From positions 62,001 through 126,000 of the forward strand of contig NZ_JAMLIG010000001.1 of the NCBI RefSeq assembly GCF_023954305.1: a DNA stretch of 64,000 nt, in the 5' to 3' direction. Under the pieces are notes generated by a model that was not told where the DNA came from, did no database searches, and worked only from the letters and a program-made list of their open reading frames with translations. This document shows positions 56,949-64,000 of the stretch, one piece after another; position 1 is the stretch's first letter, and each line of letters opens with the position of its first letter. The stretch is from Mesorhizobium sp. GTDB taxonomy: Bacteria > Pseudomonadota > Alphaproteobacteria > Rhizobiales > Rhizobiaceae. A program made the position numbers and the translations under genes.

Positions 56949-59113
56949 ACAGTCTCGTATTCGCCTGCGATCTGGATATTTTGGCCGCTGACGCATGGGG
57001 CACCACCCGCCGCGCTGTATACGGTGACGTAACCCGTGCCGTTTTGCACCCAGCCGTAGATCGGGACGCCGGTCGTAAGGTTTTCACCAGTCCAGTAGGC
57101 AAAATACCGGCTGTCTGAGGATGCATTCGCGGGAAGGGTGAAGCGGAACCGTCCAACCAGAGTTCCGATATCTGTCATGACCGCGCGAATGGACACGTGG
57201 CGCGTCTTGTCCGGCCCCTTAATCCAGTTCCCTGTGATTGTCGCTGTTGTTGCCGCCCCACCGATCGCATCCGTCACGGTCGGCGTATAATCTACATCTC
57301 CCTCACTGTAGTAGGTCAGCCCGTCGTCTATCGCTTTCTGGAAGCCCTTGAACGACGCCATGCTTGAGGCCTGGATGCCGGCGCGGTTCGGGTAGAGGAT
57401 GTCCCCCATAATGGAGAGCTGAGAAGGGTTGGCACATAGGGGAAGCGTCGAAAGGATCTGATGGGACGCAATCGCAATGTCGGCCCCCTCCAGCGCAAGA
57501 GAGCCTGTCGCTCCATCGAACGAAAATAGACCAAGCCGCGCTTGCGTTCCGCCGCCGATGAACTTGACATCGCGCATTTTCCGCGCGCCGCCTGCCAGTT
57601 TGAACTTGTAATGCGAGCCAGGGCAGGCGCCCTCGATCATGAAATCAAAGGTGTTGTTCTCCTGCACAAACCCGTCCGAGAAATCGATCTCAATGGCGCT
57701 TGAAGCGTAGGACGCGAGGTAGCAATTAGTGAACCGGTGTTGATTGCCCCGCCCGAACAGGATTGGCGCCTGCGTCATGGAGCGGATCACACGTCCGGTG
57801 ATACCGGACCCGCTGCCTGTGAATGCCGTGCTATCGATGTTCACCTCAAACGATGTCGCCGTCGCGTTCGATATGGTCGCAGCTTGGCTGTTAAACTCTG
57901 TCAGGCTGGAAAACTGATGGAAGACCACAGCATTCCCGTTTGAGAACGGATGCGACGTGACATGGATCACGGTCGGGTTTCCCTTGTCGACCTGCGTTAT
58001 GAACGCGATGTTGGAGGATGGCAGGAAACGCCAATCGCAATTGACATAGGAATTGTTCCCGAAGGAAACGCTCCCGGTCTTGACCGTTTGGAAATCAGAA
58101 GTCGGCGGGGAGGCAACATAGCCGGTATAGATGCCGACGCGGCCCTGATAGTTCTGGTTGTAGTATCGGCAGTGAATGCGCCGAGTAGACTCCTGCCCGT
58201 AGCAATAATCAGCCGCTATCGAATAATGCCCGACCACCGACACATTGTCGAAACAGTTGTTATCACATGCCTGCGCGCCAAGATTGTGCCGCGCGGAATA
58301 GATGCCGATCGACGGCATGTTGGTTTCATCGCCATAGATCAGCAGGTTTGAAATCGTGTAACCACGCGAGCCGACGAGATCGAGAACAGCCTTCCCGGTG
58401 CATGTTCCTACCAGCACGCCGTTCGTGATGACGAGGTTCCATGACGTGATGTTGGTGGCGTTGATCGGACTTTCGACCTTGTAGATACCCCCCGACAGAT
58501 CGATGACATATCGGCCATAGGAACGACCCGTTGCTGCGATCTCGGTTCGAAGATAGTCGATCACGGCATTGATTGCCGCAGCCGAACCCGTGACGCCAGT
58601 CGGGTCGCCGCCCGCCATATCGGGGGACAGGCGCTTTTCATTGATGATGAACTTGCGGCCCGAGGCGTCCGTCAGCCGCAGAAGCGCAGGCGTGGCGGCA
58701 TAGTCCGCATCCGAGGCGGCGCGGTAGTTGGCGCGCCCGACAGAGGGGTTGACCGTCGCGTCATAGGCCGACACGAGAATGTTGTCGGCATTGGCCGGAA
58801 CGCGGATTCGCCCCACCGCAGCCTTGTCGCGATAGGACAGCGTATCCGAGCCGAACCGGGCCGAATTGACCAGCGTGGCATTGCCGTCCGCATCGATCGT
58901 ATCGACAGTCAGGATATAGGGCTCTTCCGTGCCGCTCGCGGGCGAAACGAAGATCAGGTCATAGGCGCGCAGCCCATACTTTTCTGCGTTCGGCAGATAG
59001 TCGGCCGCGATAAGATCGTCTTCGCTTTCGTCGGTCTGGTAGTTGAACCAACGCAGGCCAACGCCGCCAATAGGCTCGACAACCAGGCTCAGCCGCTCAG
59101 GATTGAACGCCAT
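56945..59113 (-). CDS. Phage tailspike 2, beta-helix receptor-binding protein
   Basis: 722-aa protein. Residues 1-~85 (MAFNPERLSLVVEPIGGVGL...ADYLPNAEKYGLRAYDLIFVS) are an adaptor domain almost matched by the other tailspike. A linker follows, and then a right-handed beta-helix region from about 190 to 560 (for example TNITSWNLVITNGVLVG, RGYTISNLLIYGDE, CDNNCFDNVSVVG, FVQENNTFDFM), typical of pectate-lyase-like tailspikes that degrade or bind surface polysaccharide. The C-terminal 130 residues form another domain (DYTPTVTDAIGG..., GEYETV). Its stop overlaps the small + strand gene. Confidence 0.8.
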   Translation of the reverse strand: MAFNPERLSLVVEPIGGVGLRWFNYQTDESEDDLIAADYLPNAEKYGLRAYDLIFVSPASGTEEPYILTVDTIDADGNATLVNSARFGSDTLSYRDKAAVGRIRVPANADNILVSAYDATVNPSVGRANYRAASDADYAATPALLRLTDASGRKFIINEKRLSPDMAGGDPTGVTGSAAAINAVIDYLRTEIAATGRSYGRYVIDLSGGIYKVESPINATNITSWNLVITNGVLVGTCTGKAVLDLVGSRGYTISNLLIYGDETNMPSIGIYSARHNLGAQACDNNCFDNVSVVGHYSIAADYCYGQESTRRIHCRYYNQNYQGRVGIYTGYVASPPTSDFQTVKTGSVSFGNNSYVNCDWRFLPSSNIAFITQVDKGNPTVIHVTSHPFSNGNAVVFHQFSSLTEFNSQAATISNATATSFEVNIDSTAFTGSGSGITGRVIRSMTQAPILFGRGNQHRFTNCYLASYASSAIEIDFSDGFVQENNTFDFMIEGACPGSHYKFKLAGGARKMRDVKFIGGGTQARLGLFSFDGATGSLALEGADIAIASHQILSTLPLCANPSQLSIMGDILYPNRAGIQASSMASFKGFQKAIDDGLTYYSEGDVDYTPTVTDAIGGAATTATITGNWIKGPDKTRHVSIRAVMTDIGTLVGRFRFTLPANASSDSRYFAYWTGENLTTGVPIYGWVQNGTGYVTVYSAAGGAPCVSGQNIQIAGEYETV

Positions 59114-59141
59114 GTGGTCTTCCTCGTAATGATGGGGATCG

Positions 59142-59675
59142 CTACGCCGTGCGGCGCACTAGTTGCGCGGCAAGGAAACCAAGCCGCTCTTGTTCAAGCT
59201 GTTCGTCGCGGGCCTTTTTGGCTCTCGCCACTGACCCGTCAGGATCGAGTTCTGACAGGCGCCGCCGTTCGAGTTCGGCCAGCAGTTCAGACCGCTGGCG
59301 CTGCCTCTGTTCGGCTTCCATGGCCTCGCGGGCCTGCCGTTCGGCTGCCTCCTGAAGGGCAAGGCGACGTGCCGCGTCTTCCGCCGCCCTTACCGCTACG
59401 AGGTGCGCCGCACGCCATTCCCTGCCCCGTGCCGTGTCTCTGGCGTGCATTGACGCGCGAAGGGCTTGCGTCGCTCTCTCTGCTTCAAGCCGTTCGCGCG
59501 CTAGCCTCTCGGCTTCGATTTGAGCCGCCCTCTTTCTCTCGTCTTCCGCTTCCTGCCGTTCGCGTTCCCGTTGTTCTTCAACGGCCCGTCTCGCCTGCTC
59601 TGCCGCGATTTCGGCGGAACGCATCCGGGAAAGTGAATACCCGACCGCCCGCGTGAGCGATTGAAGCGAGATCAT
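59142..59675 (-). CDS. Long coiled-coil partner of tailspike 2
   Basis: 177-aa, almost wholly helical, rich in Glu/Arg/Ala. It starts MISLQSLTRAV and ends ARDEQLEQERLGFLAAQLVRRT, with charged heptad-like sequence between. The N- and C-terminal ends match the 60-aa product at 62152-62334 (MISLRSIARAL ... ARDQQMEDDRLDFLTQQLIRRT), so the middle is an expansion. Located 28 bp ahead of the tailspike gene; an assembly or adaptor role is inferred. Confidence 0.6.
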   Translation of the reverse strand: MISLQSLTRAVGYSLSRMRSAEIAAEQARRAVEEQRERERQEAEDERKRAAQIEAERLARERLEAERATQALRASMHARDTARGREWRAAHLVAVRAAEDAARRLALQEAAERQAREAMEAEQRQRQRSELLAELERRRLSELDPDGSVARAKKARDEQLEQERLGFLAAQLVRRTA

Positions 59676-59679
59676 TGAC

Positions 59680-59907
59680 CTAGTCGCGTTCGATCAACAT
59701 CAAGTCGGCAGCACCCGCGTCGACATCCGCACCGGAACCAAACGAGTTGATGCTCAGCGCGACTGTCAACGTGTTGCTCGCCCCTACCGCCGTGACTTCC
59801 ATCGTTCCCATGAAGGCGAACGTCGCTACGCCCGTGGCCGGGACGTAGGGAGACGTGCGAGAACGCCGCGCCGCAGCGGAGAGCAAAATGTCTGAGATGT
59901 ATCGAAA
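59680..59907 (-). pseudogene. Fragment resembling a tail-protein C-terminus
   Basis: Open frame of about 75 codons ending at 59680 with no good start (upstream in-frame stop near 59908-59910). The C-terminal part, with SPYVPATGVATFAFMGTMEV and ASNTLTVALSINSFGSGADV, DAGAADLMLIERD, looks like the end of a phage tail/tailspike protein but matches neither complete tailspike here. Probably a remnant of an additional tailspike gene. It could also be a short independent gene using an internal ATG at the MGTMEV segment. Confidence 0.45.
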
Positions 59908-59971
59908 CTACGGAATTGAGTTGATGAACGACACGCCGTGCGGTCGTGATCGCGTTGCCGTTGCACCGTGA
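59888..59971 (+). CDS. 27-aa leader ORF coupled to 59968-60186
   Basis: GCGGAGAG precedes the ATG at 59888; the 27-aa product MSEMYRNYGIELMNDTPCGR... ends in TGA overlapping the GTG start of the next ORF. May be a small coupled gene or the 5' part of a single gene with a frameshift. Low certainty. Confidence 0.35.
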   Translation: MSEMYRNYGIELMNDTPCGRDRVAVAP

Positions 59972-60186
59972 ACTACTCGCCGGCCGACTTCGAGCGCATG
60001 AAGACCGACCCCGTGCTGCGACGCCAGTATTTCTGGAAGGTTGGCAACGCGGCCCTCGTTCGCAGCCACGACGCGCAAAACCCTGACTCGCGTCGTGACC
60101 GCGAACTTGCTGACTATGTGCTCGCAAACCTTGATCGCCTTGTCGCCAGCGGCAAGACAATGGATGCCCTAGACGACTTCGACTAG
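59968..60186 (+). CDS. Small phage-type protein convergent with the first tailspike gene
   Basis: 72-aa product: NYSPADFERMKTDPVLRRQYF, WKVGNAALVRSHDAQNPDSR, ADYVLANLDRLVASGKTM. Helical, no recognised motif. GTG start overlaps the upstream 27-aa ORF. Its TAG shares CTAG (60183-60186) with the stop of the tailspike gene at 60183-62135, just as at the other tailspike. Confidence 0.5.
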   Translation: MNYSPADFERMKTDPVLRRQYFWKVGNAALVRSHDAQNPDSRRDRELADYVLANLDRLVASGKTMDALDDFD

Positions 60187-62135
60187 CTCACCGGACGGCA
60201 TTCGAACCTGGTATTCGCGGACGCAACGGAGAGCGTCGAACCGGAGTTCTGCGTCACCACAACCTCGTAATAATCGCCCGCAGTGTGCGTCACCCGGATG
60301 GGCGCCACGTTGACACTGGTAGCGGTGCCATTGGCCGGGGCGCACGACGAGCGTGCGACAACGGTCGATCCGTTCCTGCGAATGGTCACAAGACGATATC
60401 CAGTGGAATTGCTGGCAAACTCGATAGCGGCGGAAAGTTCGACCGACTTCACCCATGCGGGCGGCGTGATCCGCGTCGGGGAGCCGGAAGCAAATCCGCC
60501 CATCTCATTGTAATTCGTCACCGTCGCCCACGTAATTGCGGTCGCCGTGGCAGTGTCGATATCGTTCGTAGTCCCGCTCGCGTTCAGGGTCGTTGTCGAA
60601 TAGCTCTCGGCTTTCCAGTGGAGAAGCTTGTTATCGGACCCGGATGAATTATTGACCAGTTCGTCTGCGTAGGACGCGGCGACGAGTGTCAACTGCCGAT
60701 TGTTCGATACCGACACGTTGCGCGACGTGCCTTCAAGCTGGACGTGATGCCACCGACCGGTCAGGTAGTTATCGCGGACGATCATGCCGTCAACATCAGT
60801 GGCATGAACGAACCAGTTCTCCACCGAACCGCCGAGATAGGCCGAATTGCCCGTGATGACGTGGCCGGTGCCGCCGATGATCTCAAGGTCCTTGTAACCA
60901 GCTACGGTGCCAAGCCTGTAGAACAAGCACCCCTGAATGACGATGGAGTTGCGCTCGGTCGACTTGACGGCGCGCTCCCGAACGTTGGTGTGGCACCCGA
61001 TCAGAACCGCTTGAGGATCGTTGCCGGTCGCCGCCTCGAATTCGAATCCGATGTCGCACGCCACGGCGTTGGTGAAGACAGCCCTGAATCCTTCGCATTC
61101 GGTGCCGGCATAGAAGCCCGTCGTAACGTTCGTGGCGTAACTGCTCAGAGCGTCGAAATTGATCGAATACCCAGCAAGCTCAAGCCCGATAGGGCACGAC
61201 GTGTAATTGTTGTTCTCGGCGCCGTTGAATACGCACTTATTGGCCTGACCATGCCACGCATTCTCCAGCCGCACGCCGTTGGTGAAGCGGTAGCTTGAAT
61301 CATTCAGGACGCGCGGCTCAAACCGGCTCCGGTCAAGAATGACGGTATGCGTGCGCCATGACGACGGGACGGGGAAGATGATCTCCAAAGGCCGCCCAGC
61401 CGTGGCAGTGTTTGCGAATACGTGCGCGCTCCAATAGATGGTGTGCTCTACGGCAGTCGTCGTTATCTTGATCCCGCCCGTCGCGTTGTTCACGAGGAAC
61501 GACCCGCCAATAATGTTGAAGCCCTTCGATGTGGAGCCGATGACAACTTGGCTGGACAGCAGGCAATTCTCGGGGAAGATGATGCTTCCACCGTTTGCCG
61601 CCATGTATGTGAGCGCCGACAGGACAGCCGCGCTGTCGTCGGTCACGCCGTCGCCAGTGACGTTGAACCTCCGCCTTGCGTCAATGATCGGACCCGCAAG
61701 GATGTATGCCTTGGTGCTTTGCTGCGAGGGAGCCAGAACGGCACTATCAGACGCAAAGTCGTCCTCATCCAGAATGCGAGAGTCTATGGCCTGCTTCGTC
61801 CGAAGCGGGTTCATCGTCCTCGTTTCGTTGACGCCCGCAATCGCCTCTGCCTGGGTCGCGTATGGGCCGAGTTCAAGACTGTCGCCGAAAACCAGTGTGG
61901 CGTTGTCCGATGCGTCGATCTCGCTGACGACCATGATGTAAGGATCAGCGCCGCCGGACTTCTGCGACACGAACACCAGATCGTCGGCACGGACGCCATA
62001 GCGGGTGGCGTTCGGGATGTAGTCCGCCGCTTCAAGCGTGGCCTGACTGTCGTCAGTGCGGTAGCTGAACATCCGCAGGCCGACGCCAGCAATCGGCTGA
62101 ACGATCAGCGACAGGTCTTGTGCGATAAATGCCAT
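60183..62135 (-). CDS. Phage tailspike 1, beta-helix receptor-binding protein
   Basis: 650-aa protein. The N-terminal adaptor (MAFIAQDLSLIVQPIAGVGL...AADYIPNATRYGVRADDLVFVS) matches the other tailspike over roughly 85 residues. A TRTMNPLRTKQAIDSRILDED segment then precedes a pectate-lyase-like beta-helix start (FNVTGDGVTDDSAAVLSALTYM, NGGSIIFPENCLLSSQVVIG) and repeated turns to about residue 480. The C-terminal ~120 residues (VKSVELSAAIEFASN..., SANTRFECRPVS) are unrelated to those of the other tailspike. Receptor or polysaccharide recognition is inferred from the fold. Confidence 0.8.
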   Translation of the reverse strand: MAFIAQDLSLIVQPIAGVGLRMFSYRTDDSQATLEAADYIPNATRYGVRADDLVFVSQKSGGADPYIMVVSEIDASDNATLVFGDSLELGPYATQAEAIAGVNETRTMNPLRTKQAIDSRILDEDDFASDSAVLAPSQQSTKAYILAGPIIDARRRFNVTGDGVTDDSAAVLSALTYMAANGGSIIFPENCLLSSQVVIGSTSKGFNIIGGSFLVNNATGGIKITTTAVEHTIYWSAHVFANTATAGRPLEIIFPVPSSWRTHTVILDRSRFEPRVLNDSSYRFTNGVRLENAWHGQANKCVFNGAENNNYTSCPIGLELAGYSINFDALSSYATNVTTGFYAGTECEGFRAVFTNAVACDIGFEFEAATGNDPQAVLIGCHTNVRERAVKSTERNSIVIQGCLFYRLGTVAGYKDLEIIGGTGHVITGNSAYLGGSVENWFVHATDVDGMIVRDNYLTGRWHHVQLEGTSRNVSVSNNRQLTLVAASYADELVNNSSGSDNKLLHWKAESYSTTTLNASGTTNDIDTATATAITWATVTNYNEMGGFASGSPTRITPPAWVKSVELSAAIEFASNSTGYRLVTIRRNGSTVVARSSCAPANGTATSVNVAPIRVTHTAGDYYEVVVTQNSGSTLSVASANTRFECRPVS

Positions 62136-62151
62136 GAAGCCCTCTTCCGGG

Positions 62152-62334
62152 TTATCGAGTGCGGCGGATGAGTTGCTGGGTCAGGAAGTCGAGGCGATCG
62201 TCTTCCATCTGCTGGTCACGGGCGCGTCTTGCTTCGGCGAGGCGTTCCTGTTCGGCGCCTTCGGTCTGCAATCTGCGGTCTTTGTTGCGGTATGCGGTGT
62301 CGAGCGCGCGCGCGATCGAGCGGAGCGAAATCAT
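62152..62334 (-). CDS. Short coiled-coil partner of tailspike 1
   Basis: 60-aa helical protein beginning MISLRSIARALDTAYRN and ending ARDQQMEDDRLDFLTQQLIRRT, clearly related at both ends to the 177-aa product of 59142-59675. AAGGGGGG precedes the ATG at 62334; a frame extending to 62394 would overlap the divergent gene. 16 bp ahead of tailspike 1. Confidence 0.6.
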   Translation of the reverse strand: MISLRSIARALDTAYRNKDRRLQTEGAEQERLAEARRARDQQMEDDRLDFLTQQLIRRTR

Positions 62335-62379
62335 CGCGCCCCCCTTGCGGAGTCGTGAAAAGTAGGAAACGATTTCTGC

Positions 62380-62577
62380 ATGACCCCTCGCCATGCAGTT
62401 TCAGCCCTGATCGGGGCGACCGTTTTCGTGATTGCCGGATATCTGGTTTACGCCGCGCCGGGTGGCGGGGTGAACTTCGGTTACTGGATCAACAACCCGT
62501 TCCGCTTCTACGTCTGGGCATGGGCACTGATCGGCGCTGCAGTCGGCGCCGGGACAGTGATCGCAGCCCGCAGGTGA
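62380..62577 (+). CDS. Small 2-TM phage membrane protein
   Basis: 65-aa product with two hydrophobic segments (SALIGATVFVIAGYLVYAA and VWAWALIGAAVGAGTVIAA) joined by an Asn-rich loop (NFGYWINNPFRFYV). It is divergent from the short coiled-coil gene and its stop overlaps the next start (GTGA). Function unknown. Confidence 0.5.
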   Translation: MTPRHAVSALIGATVFVIAGYLVYAAPGGGVNFGYWINNPFRFYVWAWALIGAAVGAGTVIAARR

Positions 62578-62813
62578 AGGAATGGCTGACGTTCCTTGCC
62601 GTCGTGTTCGGCTGGGCGCTCGTCGGGCGCCTTGTCCTCGAATTGCAGATCGCGCAGCCCTGGGCCGTTGCGATCGTCTGGTTGATCGGCCTGATATGGT
62701 TGATCGGTTGGGCTGCAGGATCAGTCCGTGAGGCTGACTATCTCCTGAAACTCATGGTTGGTATGTTCGGCGTCTTGGCTTTGATCGCCGGAATTGCAAT
62801 TGCGCTCAATTGA
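62574..62813 (+). CDS. Small 3-TM phage membrane protein
   Basis: 79-aa product, GTG start overlapping the previous stop. Hydrophobic segments: LTFLAVVFGWALVGRLVL, AVAIVWLIGLIWLIGWAAG and MVGMFGVLALIAGIAIAL. Translationally coupled to the preceding 2-TM gene. Converges on the large virion-type gene with an 8-bp overlap. May be a phage holin or exclusion protein; unproven. Confidence 0.5.
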   Translation: MKEWLTFLAVVFGWALVGRLVLELQIAQPWAVAIVWLIGLIWLIGWAAGSVREADYLLKLMVGMFGVLALIAGIAIALN

Positions 62814-63999
62814 ACGGACGAAGCGAGTTCGGCAGGAATGGTGCCTTGGTCTGCTGGTAGTCCGTCGCGCGGCGCTTGGCCTGCTTCTTCATATAGCCCG
62901 GAGAGACGGCTTCCCGCATGGAATTGAGAAACAGATAATCCAGCGCCGGGCGGACATAGAACAGGTTCGCGAACGGCGTGTTGCCCGTCGCCCATGTCAA
63001 AGCCCGAGCCGCGGGGAAGTTGGCTTCCGAGCCGGTCAACTTGCCCACCGCCACGTCACGCATCGCCAGGCTGATATCGACCAGATCAGCAGCCGAGCCG
63101 ATCACCGGGCCTGCCGTCGTTTCCAGAACCCCTCCCCCGAACCGATTGGTCTGCGCGAAGAGATAATCGCCATAGATGCCAGCCGCACCGCCTTGGACGA
63201 ATGCGGCCAGGATGGTTTTCGGATCGGAGGGATCGCGCGGCGGCCAGTAGCCTTTCACCAGATCCTTCATGGCGAGCGACATGTATCCGGCAATCGTCAT
63301 GCCGGCGATCAACACACCGATATGCGGGATGCGGTCCAGCATTAACGATGCGTCCTTGCGGTGCCCGTAGATCGCGCGGCCGAAAACCCTGTTGGTGAAG
63401 GCGAAGGGAAAGCCCTTGAACTGCCACATGAACCGCAACAGTTCCCCGGCAAAGGTGCCGGGTCGGCTACCCTGATACATCATGCGTCGGGACGAGTTAT
63501 CGACCTCGACAACGCCGTATGAAGTTTCGTCGGCGAAGAAGCGCAGCACCGCCAATTCGAGGTTGCGGCGTGCATCGTCAGGCGTCTTTCCAAGGCCCGT
63601 AACGGCTTCATCGGGCAACTCCCTGATGCGATCCGGGGTGATATAGTCCCTGCCCTCGATTGTCCTGTTCTGGACCTTCCGGATGGCCTCCCACTGTGCC
63701 TCTTTGATGCCGTGAAGGCCAAGCACATGCCGGTAGTTCGCCGGCAGATCGGCATAGGCAGACTTGGCCCGCATGCCCATTTCCGCAGAAATCATCCGCC
63801 CCGCCGTGGCGCGTTGAATGTCGGTCCACCACGTCAGACCATTCCACCGGAAGAACGTCTCCTGCAACCGGGACAATTTCCCCACCGGCCCGTCATTCGC
63901 TGCCGCGGGCGCCACGATGTTGCCGATGATGCCGTCAAAGCCTTCACCGATGAGATAGGCGATCTCAGCCTTTTCACCTTTCGGCCGTCCGCGCATCAT
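62806..63999 (-). CDS. Large phage virion-type protein, C-terminal part (5' end beyond window)
   Basis: At least 397 aa are visible; the frame reaches the right edge, so the true start is probably outside. Sequence is mostly helical with segments such as FFRWNGLTWWTDIQRATAGRMI, LLRFMWQFKGFPFAFTNRVF and several hydrophobic stretches (GVLIAGMTIAGYMSLAMKDL), similar in character to the C-terminal ends of very large internal virion/DNA-ejection proteins of podoviruses. Located upstream of the tailspike modules, as expected for virion structural genes. Confidence 0.55.
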   Translation of the reverse strand: MMRGRPKGEKAEIAYLIGEGFDGIIGNIVAPAAANDGPVGKLSRLQETFFRWNGLTWWTDIQRATAGRMISAEMGMRAKSAYADLPANYRHVLGLHGIKEAQWEAIRKVQNRTIEGRDYITPDRIRELPDEAVTGLGKTPDDARRNLELAVLRFFADETSYGVVEVDNSSRRMMYQGSRPGTFAGELLRFMWQFKGFPFAFTNRVFGRAIYGHRKDASLMLDRIPHIGVLIAGMTIAGYMSLAMKDLVKGYWPPRDPSDPKTILAAFVQGGAAGIYGDYLFAQTNRFGGGVLETTAGPVIGSAADLVDISLAMRDVAVGKLTGSEANFPAARALTWATGNTPFANLFYVRPALDYLFLNSMREAVSPGYMKKQAKRRATDYQQTKAPFLPNSLRPFN

Positions 64000-64000
64000 G

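Noticed and set aside
59114..59656. 180-codon open frame on + strand
   Set aside because: Antisense of the coiled-coil gene; Pro/Arg/Leu-rich composition reflects the opposite strand's Glu/Arg/Ala heptads.
59672..60160. 162-codon open frame on - strand
   Set aside because: Overlaps the tail fragment in another frame with shadow-like composition; it is opposed by the better supported small + strand ORFs.
1..64000. tRNA, rRNA and CRISPR arrays
   Set aside because: None recognised by eye; no regularly spaced repeats and no cloverleaf-like sequences were spotted, though a covariance-model scan was not possible.

Overview
The window is GC-rich alphaproteobacterial chromosome, most likely from the Rhizobiales (Phyllobacteriaceae/Mesorhizobium-like). 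This is inferred from gene content and order: an LdtR-type MarR regulator beside an L,D-transpeptidase and a DUF6163 membrane protein, hemB, bpt, parC, the block aspS...rnd-ppx-ppk, and the general amino-acid transporter aapJQMP divergent from metC. No rRNA, tRNA or CRISPR array was seen.

Layout. 1-5.1 kb (mostly - strand): a TPR protein cut by the left edge, a Tat-exported L,D-transpeptidase, its probable regulator LdtR, a DUF6163 membrane protein and a 3-hydroxyisobutyryl-CoA hydrolase. 5.2-16.3 kb: DUF2066 protein, hemB, an AT-richer two-gene cassette with a papain-like cysteine protease, a GST, an intracellular PHA depolymerase, an MNT/HepT toxin-antitoxin pair, DUF423, an epimerase, sthA, an RDD protein, bpt and a DMT exporter. 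16.3-24.1 kb: a RES/Xre pair with a 10-bp-arm operator, a tetR-mfp-RND efflux operon with two operator palindromes, RidA and a Phd/VapC pair. 24.1-36.5 kb: parC, ohr/ohrR, an arsR-SRPBCC-GFA operon with a 32-bp palindrome, an MgtC/DUF4010 protein, a P1B-4 metal ATPase, aspS and parDE. 36.6-50.8 kb: MFS transporter, rnd, ppx, ppk, a CHCC zinc-finger protein, an FAD monooxygenase, a duplicated Cys-rich secreted protein, a frameshifted DUF2459 gene and the aap operon. 50.8-52.5 kb: metC and a small secreted protein.

From about 52.6 kb to the right edge the window enters a prophage. A short + strand run of very small genes (52.8-53.9 kb) is followed by - strand late genes. Read in transcription order from the right edge these are a large internal virion-type protein (cut by the edge), two successive modules of [coiled-coil protein + beta-helix tailspike], a GH19-like endolysin and three small membrane proteins that look like holins or a spanin. 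An HNH endonuclease gene sits on the opposite strand inside the lysis cassette. The two tailspike modules are paralogous: their N-terminal adaptors and the ends of their coiled-coil partners match, while the receptor-facing parts differ. Both tailspike genes end on a CTAG that is also the stop of a small opposing + strand gene. This duplicated receptor-binding cassette is the most novel feature seen.

Four type II-like toxin-antitoxin loci (MNT/HepT, RES/Xre, Phd/VapC, ParDE) lie between housekeeping genes within 26 kb. Function calls come from reading motifs by eye; no database search was possible.
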